A DNA stretch of 64,000 bases. Origin: Liopterus haemorrhoidalis. Lineage: Eukaryota > Arthropoda > Insecta > Coleoptera > Dytiscidae. Shown here piece by piece: positions 33,259 to 42,889 of the stretch; the first letter of the stretch is position 1, and each line of letters begins with the position of its first letter. The notes under the pieces were generated by a model, which had not been told where the DNA came from, ran no database searches, and was given only the letters and a program-made list of their open reading frames with translations. The translations under genes and the position numbers were made by a program. The DNA lies in the NCBI GenBank assembly GCA_963971575.1, contig OZ020616.1, positions 29,244,306 to 29,308,305 of the forward strand. The letters are read 5' to 3'.

Positions 33259-36200
33259 AAGAGGCGATGTCGGAGGGATCGGCTCTTGTTAAAGAAGACG
33301 GGACGACGGTGGTGACCATTGTTGTTGTAGCATCAATCTCGGGTCGATATCGCTTTGGGCGGCCTCGGGCACGTGTCGCTGGTGGAACGGCTGTGTTGTC
33401 TGGCGGGGTTCCACGTCGTGGACGTCCTCGTCGTTGGGACTCTCGTTCTGTTGTCGGGTCTTCCTGGGACTCGTTCTTGCGGGGTCTTCCTCGGCCTCGT
33501 ATTGGTCGGACCGGGGCGGTCTCTTGATTGCTCGGCACGTACGGGGTAAGTGCCGTAGTATGGTATGCGCCAAGGGGCGTATTTGGATTGGAGAGTGAGG
33601 AAATTTGGTAGGTAGTAGGGGACAACTGTGCAAAGACCAAATAAGGACCATCACGTCTGGGTGCAAATTTGGAGGTGTACCCTTTTGAGGCTCTACTTAG
33701 TGCGTGCACGGCGACTAATACCTGGTCTCCAACCTTATAATTGGGTGCTTCACGGCGATGAGCATCAGCATATCTCTTCGAGTGGTCTTGCTGATTCTCT
33801 CGTTTCTCTCTAGCTTCCGTTAGAGTATTGGCCAGTTTCTTTAGGTACGGCGTAATTTGCGGTACGAAATTATCTTCGTCCACGACAGCACGCAAATCAC
33901 GATGAACATCATCAGGCGTTCGAAGTTCCCTGCCGAAGGTAAGGTATGCGGCGGTAAATCCGGTTGAGTCGCATTTAGATGTGTTCATTGCGAACCGTAT
34001 CATTGGGAGTTTTTCTACCCACTGACTGTGGTCCGATTGAACTAGAATGGCCAACTGTCCTTTTAAGTCCCTGTTCTTCCTTTCAACGGGGTTCGCTTCT
34101 GGGTGGTACACTGGTGTCAGGTTTTGCTTAAAACCGAAGAAATGGGCGACCTGTTGCATCACTTCCGTGACGAATTGTGTGCCATTGTCGCTTATTACTC
34201 GCCTAGGAACTCCATAGCGCAGTATGATCTCGTCAATTAAACATTTGGCACAGTTTTCGGCAGTGGCCTCTTGTAGCGGACAAAGCTCAACCCAACGGCT
34301 TGCTACATCCTCGATGACGTAGATCCATCTTTCCCCAGTAGCACTTTCGGGTAGGGGACCGAAGAGGTCAATGGAAAGTACCTCAAAGCGGCGATGCTGA
34401 ATTGGTGTTTGTAGCAGTCCAGCAGGCTTTTGGTTGGAGGGTTTGAATCGTTGGCATTCGATGCATTTTTTAACATGTTCGGTAACGGTTCTACGCATGC
34501 CAGTCCAGTAGTACCGAGAGCTTATCCTACTCAAGGTTTTCTCAATCCCATAGTGACCAGCTGTCGGCGAATCATGGTAGTCGTACAGGATTTTTGGTAA
34601 TAAGTTTTTCGGCGCGACAAGGGCGGCTTCCTCTTCCTCCTCGCCATCTGGTGGGTAGCGGTATAGGACTCCACTAAACATGACGTAGCCGCGTTCTGTC
34701 CAGCGCGAAACATCTACGGGGTCATCGTTTGACTCAAATGCTCTAATGATTGTTTTGAGATCTGGATCTGCTAATTGCTGATGACGCAATTCACTTGCAG
34801 CTGCGGTGGGCAAGTCCACCGTCACTGTACTTACATCTTCACCAGGCGGTCGAGACAAGGTGTCGGCGACTGTGTTGCTGCGTCCTGTGGTGTAGTCAAT
34901 ATTCAGGTCGTATGATTGTAGCTGAAGGGCCCATCGTGCAAGTCGGCCACTTGGCGACCTCAAGGACATTAGCCACTTCAACGGCTGATGGTCTGAAATG
35001 ACGGTTACCTTGGCTCCGTCTAAATAACCACGGAATCGGTCCATTGCCCACAACACCGCGAGGGCTTCACGCTCGGTGGTGCTATAATTTCTCTCCGATG
35101 GCGTCAAAAGGCGACTGGCGTATTCCACGGGATGTTGTTCCGGGCTCTCCCCCTGCATTAAAACTGCCCCAAGAGCATAACCGCTGGCATCAGTCCTCAA
35201 TATATATGGTGAGTCTGGATCAGCCTGTTGAAGGATCGGTGCAGTTGTTAACAGCCTCTTGAGTGTAACAAAAGCTTTGTCCTGCTCTGGTCCCCAGTGC
35301 CATTGCACGCCCTTTTTAGTGAGATCACTGAGTGGACGAGCAATACTGGAGTAGTCAGGCACGAACCTTCTAAACCACGATCCTGTTTGAAGGAATGTAA
35401 TCACTTCCTTGGTATTGCGCGGGTTTTTCATCTCAGCGATGGCAGAGATTTTCTGCGGATCAGGCCTTATGCCGTCTTTTGAAATGAGATGACCAAGGTA
35501 CTTCACTTCTGGCAACATAAAATTGCATTTTTGGCGATTGGCGCGCAGCTTAAACTGATTTAAGCGCGTAAAGACCAATCGTAGATCATGAAGGTGTTCC
35601 TCGAAACTTGATGATAAGACGATTAAATCGTCGAGGTAGGCCAGGACAAAAATACCTTTCAGTCCTGATCGAAATCTATCCATCAATCGTTGAAATGTGC
35701 TTGGAGCGTTTCGTAATCCAAACGGCATTCTCTTAAAGCGGAAGTTCCCCAAGGGACACGTGAAGGCAGTCTTGTCTCTATCCTCTGATTTTACTGGGAC
35801 TTGCCAGTATCCTGATTTTAAGTCAATAGTGCTCATATATTGGCACTTCTTGGTTGCGTGTAGCAGCTCGTCGATACGCGGAAGGGGATATCGATCCGGT
35901 ACAGTTACAGAATTAAGGCGTCGGTAATCCACGCAAAGTCGCATAGTTCCATCCTTTTTAGGAACGAGAACTACTGGCGCGGCGTACGGAGATTCGCACT
36001 CTTCTATAACGTCCGTAGCGAGCATCTTTTCCAATTCTTGCTTAAGAATATCTTTTCTTGCCGGGGATAACCTGTAAGGTGGCACAGCGATTGGCGTATC
36101 ATCCGTAACTTTGATTTGGTGTTCCGCAAACGGTGTTGGCTCTACACTTGGGGAGAAAACATCCCTAAACTCTACAAGCAACGCTTCGAAACGTTGTCGT

Positions 36201-37645
36201 TGCTCCTCATCGGAGTCTTCGTCTTCTTCTTGGCCTGAAACTTCTGTAACGTCGTTTGGCGGAAGAATTGGTAAGTTCGGTTCCTCGGCGAATTGGTGCG
36301 TCGTGTCCGGTTCATCGGCGAAGTACCAAACTTGGGCGGAAACGTCCAATACGATGCCAGCCGTCTTAATAAAATCAACACCGAGCAGCATTCTACTATT
36401 AATGTGGTTCGGTACTGCAATGAGTGTCGTAGAAATGATTCTATTGTGCACCGTGATTTGCACATCAAAATTTCTTATAATTACTCGCTGCACTTCTCCA
36501 TCAGCCAGCCTAAGGTCTACTTCGTCCGTCGAATACGCGTGTCCTCTATCAAGCAGGATTTTGTGAAGTCGCGCACCCGCAAAACTACGTTTGGCACCAG
36601 TATCTAGGCAGGCTATGCCATTTAGCCCGAATAGTTGCACATGCACCATTGGCCTATTCGCGTTAGTATCAGTAGGACATTGCACAGTGAAGAACTCTAG
36701 GGATTCATGTACAGGAAGTGAGGAGTTGGCTTTAGTAGGGTTACAAGTTGGGCAATTACTACGCACATACCCCGGTTGTTGGCAACCGTAACATTGAAGT
36801 TGTTTCTTACCCGCTCCTACAGGTGGTGGTGGCGTCTTCACGGCTGGTGTGTGGTCTCTGCGAGCCTTCTTCCTGCAGTCGGCTTCCATGTGACCGAAGG
36901 ACTTGCAGTAATTGCATTTGGGACGAGTCTTCTTTTCTGCTCTTTCTGGAGAAGTCGTCTTGGTGGATTTCGGAAACGTTGTCTTCGCTGCATACTCTCG
37001 CTGGGATGCTTCGATATCTCGCGTTTTTGTTAACAGCGCTTGGAAGCTGTCGAAGTCTGCGCGCGTGATGCGTTTTCGAATATCATTACGCAGCAGTCCG
37101 TACAACATGTCCAGCTGCATGCGTTCCGGAACCGGATATGGCAGTTGAGCCACTAATGAGCGCACGTTGCACACGAATATTTCCGTGGTTTCGTCCGTGT
37201 ATTGCTCGCGAGAAAACAGTTCTCGAAAAATCTGCGATGGTGGTAGCTGGCGGGAGTAGGCATTTCGTAGCGCTTCGAGGGCACCGTTCCAGTCTAACAC
37301 TGTGTTTTTTACTCCTCTCCACCACGTTGAAGCGATCCCCTCAAGGAGAACGGGCAAGCCACGGAGGGCGTTGCAATCACTCACATTGTTACAGTCTTTA
37401 AATATCGCAATGGTGTCGATGAACGCTTCCACGTCGGAATCGACCGAACCATTGAAACGCGCAGTACATTTCGTGAAATTACCGGAACGTGGCGCGACAG
37501 GCGGCGGGCTAACACTCCCGCGCGAACTGCGGTCACTCGCGGCGCTCCCAATACTGGCGAGAAGTTCGCGAAATTGCACATCCGTTAGAACAATATTTGT
37601 TGATGAGTCTGTTGACGTACTCGGTTTTTCTACTTTGGGCGGCAT
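33257..37645 (-). CDS. Gag-pol polyprotein of the Ty3/gypsy element
   Basis: One frame of 1,462 codons encodes gag and pol without a frameshift. The ATG at 37645 (context AAAATGC) is preferred; the frame is open six codons further to a GTG, which is not a credible eukaryotic start. Gag spans about residues 1-310, with zinc knuckles at 244-257 (CNYCKSFGHMEADC) and 285-298 (CYGCQQPGYVRSNC). The aspartic protease has DTG at 348-350. Reverse transcriptase runs about 505-760 with YLDD at 670-673. RNase H starts near 815 (RTDASGYALGAVL). The integrase zinc-binding region uses H1024, H1031, C1061 and C1064. The catalytic triad is D1153 and E1188 with D1093 upstream, and the spacing is D-x34-E. A GPY module is at 1333-1335. 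The tail after 1380 has three RGRP AT-hook cores. All catalytic motifs look intact, so the element may be active. Confidence 0.95.
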   Translation of the reverse strand: MPPKVEKPSTSTDSSTNIVLTDVQFRELLASIGSAASDRSSRGSVSPPPVAPRSGNFTKCTARFNGSVDSDVEAFIDTIAIFKDCNNVSDCNALRGLPVLLEGIASTWWRGVKNTVLDWNGALEALRNAYSRQLPPSQIFRELFSREQYTDETTEIFVCNVRSLVAQLPYPVPERMQLDMLYGLLRNDIRKRITRADFDSFQALLTKTRDIEASQREYAAKTTFPKSTKTTSPERAEKKTRPKCNYCKSFGHMEADCRKKARRDHTPAVKTPPPPVGAGKKQLQCYGCQQPGYVRSNCPTCNPTKANSSLPVHESLEFFTVQCPTDTNANRPMVHVQLFGLNGIACLDTGAKRSFAGARLHKILLDRGHAYSTDEVDLRLADGEVQRVIIRNFDVQITVHNRIISTTLIAVPNHINSRMLLGVDFIKTAGIVLDVSAQVWYFADEPDTTHQFAEEPNLPILPPNDVTEVSGQEEDEDSDEEQRQRFEALLVEFRDVFSPSVEPTPFAEHQIKVTDDTPIAVPPYRLSPARKDILKQELEKMLATDVIEECESPYAAPVVLVPKKDGTMRLCVDYRRLNSVTVPDRYPLPRIDELLHATKKCQYMSTIDLKSGYWQVPVKSEDRDKTAFTCPLGNFRFKRMPFGLRNAPSTFQRLMDRFRSGLKGIFVLAYLDDLIVLSSSFEEHLHDLRLVFTRLNQFKLRANRQKCNFMLPEVKYLGHLISKDGIRPDPQKISAIAEMKNPRNTKEVITFLQTGSWFRRFVPDYSSIARPLSDLTKKGVQWHWGPEQDKAFVTLKRLLTTAPILQQADPDSPYILRTDASGYALGAVLMQGESPEQHPVEYASRLLTPSERNYSTTEREALAVLWAMDRFRGYLDGAKVTVISDHQPLKWLMSLRSPSGRLARWALQLQSYDLNIDYTTGRSNTVADTLSRPPGEDVSTVTVDLPTAAASELRHQQLADPDLKTIIRAFESNDDPVDVSRWTERGYVMFSGVLYRYPPDGEEEEEAALVAPKNLLPKILYDYHDSPTAGHYGIEKTLSRISSRYYWTGMRRTVTEHVKKCIECQRFKPSNQKPAGLLQTPIQHRRFEVLSIDLFGPLPESATGERWIYVIEDVASRWVELCPLQEATAENCAKCLIDEIILRYGVPRRVISDNGTQFVTEVMQQVAHFFGFKQNLTPVYHPEANPVERKNRDLKGQLAILVQSDHSQWVEKLPMIRFAMNTSKCDSTGFTAAYLTFGRELRTPDDVHRDLRAVVDEDNFVPQITPYLKKLANTLTEAREKRENQQDHSKRYADAHRREAPNYKVGDQVLVAVHALSRASKGYTSKFAPRRDGPYLVFAQLSPTTYQISSLSNPNTPLGAYHTTALTPYVPSNQETAPVRPIRGRGRPRKNESQEDPTTERESQRRGRPRRGTPPDNTAVPPATRARGRPKRYRPEIDATTTMVTTVVPSSLTRADPSDIAS

Positions 37646-37913
37646 TTTACACAGATAGCGCACTCAAAAGAGATGAAAATGTTTTTAAAGAAATAGTTTA
37701 TTGCGCAAAAGTGAAAAAATGGCGCGAAATGTCAATACAGCGGAAAGTTAGTAGAAAACGCACTAAACTTTCTTCCACTCCGCGAAAAGTTTATAAACTA
37801 TACACAGTTTACGCAAAATCTGTTCAATTTTCACTTTTGTTTAGTTCACTCTGTCACTAACTTCACTAAATCAACGAACAAAACACTTTAAATAATACGT
37901 TAACGGCTTCTTA

Positions 37914-37924
37914 GTTGGGCGCCA
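37914..37924 (-). promoter_or_regulatory. Primer-binding site
   Basis: Three bases after the 5' LTR the element strand reads TGGCGCCCAAC. TGG pairs with the universal tRNA CCA end and the rest is compatible with a lysine-type tRNA 3' end. The tRNA identity is inferred. Confidence 0.7.
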
Positions 37925-37927
37925 TTT

Positions 37928-38249
37928 TGTAAGCATTTATTTAAAGGTAAACACTATATTTTATTGTAAATTACAAAATTACATGATTAAATGAGTTCGA
38001 AACGTTAACAAATATATTTAAGCTATTGAATCTACTGAATTTAGAAAGTTATGACTATTGTGATATAAAATAAACTAAATAACATTGGTTTCTTTGTCTG
38101 AAAACACGAGCACTAAACACAGTAATGGCGTAACATTACTTAACTTTCAGACTAGCGTCTGTACAACCCTCTTAGTAACAAAAAGGGTGGTCGCGCACAA
38201 CCCTCGCGCACTTCGCACTCACGTGACCGTCCAGTGGCGTCTCGTTACA
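37928..38249 (-). repeat. 5' LTR of the Ty3/gypsy element
   Basis: This is the upstream LTR on the element strand and should hold the promoter. No obvious TATA box could be picked out. It has the same length and, by eye, the same sequence as the 3' LTR. Confidence 0.93.
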
Positions 38250-38299
38250 TATTGCAATTATTAGCAATATAATTAAAAAAATAGTACTCATATTTAACT

Positions 38300-38329
38300 A
38301 CAGTGAATTATGGTTTCATAATTCACTGT
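38300..38329. repeat. Short perfect hairpin
   Basis: Arms ACAGTGAATTATG and CATAATTCACTGT are exact reverse complements around GTTT. It is 50 bp beyond the retrotransposon. No function can be assigned. Confidence 0.75.
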
Positions 38330-38494
38330 TTACGGCCAGTCACAAACCTACATATCCAAAAATCACTCTCGCTGCTCCAATCATATTTGACAATGGCAAT
38401 GGGAGGGGCCAAAACTGCAGTGGTAGCAGGCAACATGGATGACGCTATCAGTTTCATTAAAATTATCAATTTTGAGTATAATTTATTTGTTTAA

Positions 38495-38654
38495 CACGTT
38501 GACTGCCAATTACGAGTTTTATCGTAGTTAGCGTCCTTGCCCAGGACGCCGACTACGAGATTGCTTGTAGTACATTGACTTAATAATATAATATGGCTAT
38601 ATCAAATTGACTTCTGCGACCAGAATCCGGAATCTTGCCTTGGCAGTCAACGTG
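38495..38654. mobile_element. TTAA-flanked MITE, 160 bp
   Basis: Perfect inverted ends CACGTTGACTGCCAA are flanked by TTAA on both sides (38491-38494, 38655-38658), the target duplication used by piggyBac-type transposases. Its GC content is higher than the surroundings. No coding frame. Confidence 0.8.
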
Positions 38655-38687
38655 TTAATAGGTGTGGAAAAAGTATAGTATTACATT

Positions 38688-38775
38688 CGCGATTATGGCC
38701 ATTATTCACTCAGATTCACTCAGACTCAAATGTCATCTTCGTGAATAATGGCTGTCATAATCGCTCATATAATAA
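38688..38775. repeat. Small foldback repeat
   Basis: CGCGATTATGGCCATTATTC pairs with GAATAATGGCTGTCATAATC about 60 bp later. A related pattern (ATAATGGCTATATTT with its reverse complement) is at 20518-20615. Confidence 0.6.
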
Positions 38776-39029
38776 TGTACCATTATTCATTTATATCAGG
38801 GGTGACTTAATTGCGGCTAATAAGTCGGATGGGATCCTTCCGTCTGTGATTTATTAATACTTTATTTAGGTATTATCGGCTATTTTATATACAATTACTT
38901 GCTTACTAATTTCTGCACTACGGAAACACAGCAAATATTTTCAGAATTACTTTTCACGATTTAGAAACCAAGATCCTATAAATGCGACTCGTATGCGCTC
39001 TTCTGTTATAAACTTTAACCACTACTAAG

Positions 39030-39160
39030 GGCCGGTTTCTGAAAGCTTAGTCACCTATAACCAAATTGTTAGAAAATGATTGCTATGGTTATTTATGGGA
39101 TTGTTATATTATAACCGAGTTTAACCAAAAGATTAAAAGCTAATCTTTCAAAAACCGGCC
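39030..39160. mobile_element. Foldback MITE, 131 bp
   Basis: The left end GGGCCGGTTTCTGAAAGCTT pairs with the right end AAGGCCGGTTTTTGAAAGAT (read inward). ATAACC motifs lie inside each arm. The GGCCGGTT start is like family A, but the inner sequence differs. It lies 63 bp upstream of Tudor exon 7. Confidence 0.75.
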
Positions 39161-39223
39161 TTGATTTGTTGTATAAATTCTACACCTATATTACATATTA
39201 CTCCTACATATTATAATTTACAG

Positions 39224-39422
39224 ATTTACGAGAAAAAAGAGTACATGTAATTAAACTGGACAAAGAATTTTATCTCAGTACTCAAGAGATTATTTCCAAA
39301 ATAATGGGTAGTTCAGATTTATATTTCGCATGGCTTAAACAGAAGAATTTGCAAGTCACTCATTTTCCATGTAAAGTAATTAATTTACTTAATTTTGAAG
39401 AAGTTTATAATGAAATAACAAA
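39224..39422 (+). CDS. Tudor gene exon 7: conserved C-terminal region
   Basis: The exon is 199 bp, with acceptor ATAATTTACAG; it completes an Asn codon, and donor AA|GTAAGT leaves two bases. It encodes REKRVHVIKLDKEFYLSTQE, IISKIMGSSDLYFAWLKQKN and HFPCKVINLLNFEEVYNEIT. The hydrophobic pattern with YLSTQEI looks like a folded C-terminal module, as in TDRD5/Tejas-type proteins; that resemblance is from memory. It continues directly into exon 8. Confidence 0.8.
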
Positions 39423-39469
39423 GTAAGTATATGGTATCAACGATTTATCTTTGAAAATACATACCTTGT

Positions 39470-39545
39470 ACCAGTGGCGGCGCTAGCTTTTAAAGTCTGG
39501 GGGGAGCAGTGGGCACCAGAAATATTGAATGGGTACATGTATTTT
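39470..39545. repeat. Isolated hAT-like end
   Basis: CAGTGGCGGCGCTAGCTTTT followed by CTGGGGGGAGCAGTGGG is a typical hAT terminus. No inverted partner or 8 bp duplication was found. The following block to 39765 matches 26140-26220, so these are pieces of one family. Confidence 0.5.
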
Positions 39546-40074
39546 AGAGATATCGATATTTGTATATCAAAAGGTAAAAAAAATACCGGTAATTTAAATT
39601 AACACGAATTGTTTTCCAGAATCAAAAGATGGATGCGACCCGCTTCCATCTTCCACGATTTCAAATGGAGAAACAAGTCGTAGCCTTGCATCCCAAAATA
39701 ATCGAGAAAAACGCAAATTAAATTTATTTGAATTTTATTGAAATGAATTATTATGAGGTTTTTTATGAGCCCAGACTTTTCCGTTCCAAATCTCTTAATA
39801 GCGTTATTAACTCACTACTTCACACCAAATTTAAAGTAGCAACAACTAAAGCCTGATTTATAATAGACGCATAACATGAGCGCATGGCATGGCCGCATAA
39901 CACATTAAAGATGAATCATAGGATTAACCTTGTCCTATTTATAATATGAACGCATTACACAGACGCGTAACTGCATAGTACAGAAGTTCACCAAGCTGAT
40001 ATTTTTGTTCTTATGCTAGCATGCGCCGTGTTCCTTAGCTGTCAGTTGAATAATGGATTTTGAGGTTATAGTTT

Positions 40075-40490
40075 TTCTATTTTTACCGACCGCCAACATA
40101 CATATATAAGGGAGGTATTGTGATCATACCGATTTTCACATTTCGAGAGTTGTTTGGATCTCCACGAATTGAGGTCCGTACATAACGTTTTGACTATTTT
40201 CAGTATGATTTCTGTCGGTCTGTCTGTCTGTCCGTGTAAACGTGCAGAGCAAATGCGGCTAAAAGGATTTTTATGAAACTTTATATTTAAGCTTTTGACA
40301 TCAATGGCACGAGATGATCAACTTTTGGTAAAAATCGGTTAACTAGAAATGGGAGTTTACTCGTGTCGGTTTTAAGATTTTTGCGAATATTTCACAACAG
40401 AGAAATATTTCGAAAACATTTATTTAACAAAAGTTGCTATAAAAACCATAACTAACAACTTTTATTTGAGAAATTTTTTGGTAAAGCAGC
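40075..40490 (-). repeat. Dispersed repeat R2, copy 2
   Basis: This is the reverse complement of the 9895-10395 repeat, in the same block order: ACCGCCAACATACATATATA, GGTCTGTCTGTCTGTCCGTG, AAAAGGATTTTTATGAAACT and AACTTTTGGTAAAAATCGGT. Confidence 0.75.
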
Positions 40491-40983
40491 ATAAATTAAA
40501 CAAGTACTTTGTGATGGTGGTTGGTTCTGTGGTGGCCACAGTTGATTTTTATCAGTATATATGATAATATAAATAATATTGTGGCAGTAATTCTATCGTC
40601 CTCCATTGTAATCAGGTTTTACTAGAACAAAATGTCAAAAATTCTAGCACGTCGTTGGTTAACTTAACCGCAAATATTCTTGATTTTTATGCAATTTCAT
40701 TATAAACCCAGTAGTTATCCCTTTTGCAGCTGTGCTTTGTGGCCATGCTATGGGCTAATGGTATGCGTTTATTATAAACCAGGCTTAACAATTCGTTCAT
40801 CTTCACTTAATATACCCTCTGCAGTTCTCCGCACTCTTTTCGTCCACATTCGAAGGCATTACATAACTGTCATAAGCTTCTGTCCTCTGTCTATTTTCAT
40901 TATTTTTATTAACAAGAACTCAAATAAATCAATGATATGTATGCATATGTCTCTGTATCTTTATTAATTTATTTGTTTTTCAG

Positions 40984-41140
40984 ATATAATGTGCCAGGTG
41001 TAGCAAAAGCTAACAATTTAGGTTGTAATGTGAGATTGACATTGCTCAGTGAACTTCCTCGTTTAGTTGAATTATATGGGGACAAATCGTTAATTCAAGA
41101 AATTAAAAATATTTCAGCGAATATGATACATATGAATTAA
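40984..41140 (+). CDS. Tudor gene last coding exon
   Basis: Acceptor TTGTTTTTCAG; the first base completes a Lys codon from exon 7. It encodes YNVPGVAKANNLGCNVRLTL, LSELPRLVELYGDKSLIQEI, KNISANMIHMN and a TAA stop at 41138-41140. With exon 7 it forms a C-terminal region of about 117 residues. The GV...LGxxVRLTLLSELPRLVELY pattern suggests a compact alpha/beta fold. The stop is followed about 135 bp later by AATAAA, consistent with the gene end. Confidence 0.82.
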
Positions 41141-41277
41141 AAATGTTAAGTATTATTATAATTATTAATTGATTTTTATGTTGTTGACATATATAATAAG
41201 GTTTATTACTCGTTATGTTGTGTGATGTCCAGTTATTATTGCACTGGGATAAAGATCTGAGTATAGATATTATAGGA

Positions 41278-41283
41278 AATAAA
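41278..41283 (+). terminator. Probable poly(A) signal of the Tudor gene
   Basis: AATAAA lies 138 bp after the stop codon, in a TTTTATACTG context. No earlier canonical hexamer was noted in the 3' UTR. Confidence 0.55.
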
Positions 41284-41733
41284 TTTTATACTGATTACTA
41301 CCAATTATCTATTTTGTATTTATTTGTTTTACTGCTAAACCATACATTTTCTGGCTTCGGTAATGTAGATGTGACCCTACATCATGTGTAATCCCGGTCA
41401 GGGCATTTATATTTGTATTTGTTCATATCACTTCACCCCGTTTAAATTAAACACAATATGTGTAAATAAAATCTAGAAGCTGGTTAAATATTACGTCGTC
41501 AAGGATGAAATTTGTAGAAAAAAAAAGGCAAACCAATTTGATATTTTGCGCTGCCTTAGTAACACTAGAGCCAAATACACCATTAAAATTTCGCGCGGTC
41601 TGCGATGCCGTAGTTCCACGTAAGAAATCATACTTCATAATAATGCGAATTTCCGACCGTTCCATTTTCAATCAAATTAATTTTTAAAAAAAATTTACAA
41701 TGATTTCTTTAAACAGGCGAGATGTGTAACTTT

Positions 41734-41888
41734 TTTTTTTTTTTTTTTTAATTTTATGGCCTTTGCTACTTTGGCAATTAGCCAGGACAATTTTTTGTTT
41801 GAGAAAATTTCCATGCCTGAACGGGATTCGAACCCGAGACCTTCGCAACGCAGAGCACATGTGTTACCACTACGCTACGCCGGTCGGC
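41734..41888 (-). mobile_element. SINE family I, full copy
   Basis: Head GCCGACCGGCGTAGCGTAGT, B box GGTTCGAATCCC, body CTGGCTAATTGCCAAAGTAG and an A-run tail, all on the minus strand. The direct repeat ATGTGTAACTTT (41722-41733, 41889-41900) flanks it, a clear target duplication. Confidence 0.9.
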
Positions 41889-42044
41889 ATGTGTAACTTT
41901 CCAACAAAAAAAAAAAAAAAAAATACGGTAAAATACCCAAGTTTACAATTTAGGAAGCGAGAAGGCTAACCACTAGACTATGAAAGCTTACTGGTTTACT
42001 GTGTTACATAACACATTAAATATTTTACATCGTCAACCAAAAAA

Positions 42045-42540
42045 CACAAAAAATGCGTTATTTTCCGAAAACATAATCTGATCAAAAATTCCTGTTGTAC
42101 TATTCCGGTTCACACCAATGTATATTACTTAGAATTTTTTCAGATTTTTAGTTTAAACCATCTGGGCTACAAGGTGTGGGATAAATTTTTTTTTTTGTAC
42201 AATTTTGGCAAAAATCCCGTCAAAATAATTTATTTTGCAAAAATAAAATTTTGATCGTTAATCCACGTACTAAGGGCTTTCATTTGATACCCTTCTCAGA
42301 ATTTAAAAAAATATTATTTTTTCGATGAGCAGATATTTGTTTATATTTTTAGGGGATATGTTTTTAGATGTTTTAGTTTTTTTCTTATGTGCGGGTCAAA
42401 GAGTTGTATAAGCATGACAAATTTCAACTCTCTAGGTTTAGCCGTTTGGCTACAATTTTTACCGAACGGACAGACAGACGACAAAATGACGATATAAGGG
42501 TTTTATGGTCATATCTACAAAACGCTAAAAAGAAACGTTT
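42045..42540 (+). repeat. Dispersed repeat R1, copy
   Basis: Nearly collinear with 55830-56375: CTGATCAAAAATTCCTGTTG, then TTCGATGAGC, ATTTCAACTCTCTAGGTTTA, GACAGACAGACGACAAAATG and GGTCATATCTACAAAACGCT. Open frames here follow the repeat and are not genes. Confidence 0.75.
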
Positions 42541-42889
42541 AACAGACAAAGTTGAAAATACATTTAATTATAGAAAATTGTCGTTTTTCGATAAAACTAG
42601 TTTAAAAATAAGCACTTAATTGAAAAAACTAAATATTATCGTAGCTTATTATAATCACAATAATTTTAAACACAGGCTATTACCTATAGCTCTTTTATAG
42701 TAAATAACAAATTAGATGTAATTATTTTAGTTACAAAAGTAGAGTATATAAAACTAAATACCAAAATTACCCTTTCATATACAACTGGTCGGGAATTCAA
42801 TACGAGATTTTTGGCATTGGCGCATTCTGGGAGGGGGGGGGCACTGTGGGCACGTGCCTTTGGGTCGCGGTCTATTTGTCATACAATTA

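Larger units (their letters stand above)
32926..38249 (-). mobile_element. Intact Ty3/gypsy retrotransposon, 5,324 bp
   Basis: Two 322 bp LTRs, identical by eye, bracket one long gag-pol frame. LTRs begin TGTAAC and end CTTACA on the element strand. The flanking TATT on both sides (32922-32925 and 38250-38253) is a 4 bp target duplication. A primer-binding site and polypurine tract are in the expected places. The element lies antisense in an intron of the Tudor gene. Intact structure and identical LTRs imply a recent insertion. No env frame is present. Confidence 0.95.

Noticed and set aside
33267..37660. Many plus-strand open frames across the retrotransposon
   Set aside because: They are opposite-strand shadows of the GC-rich gag-pol frame and have no domain content.
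37646..37663. Six extra N-terminal codons of gag-pol starting at a GTG
   Set aside because: GTG is not a credible eukaryotic start and an ATG in good context lies just downstream.
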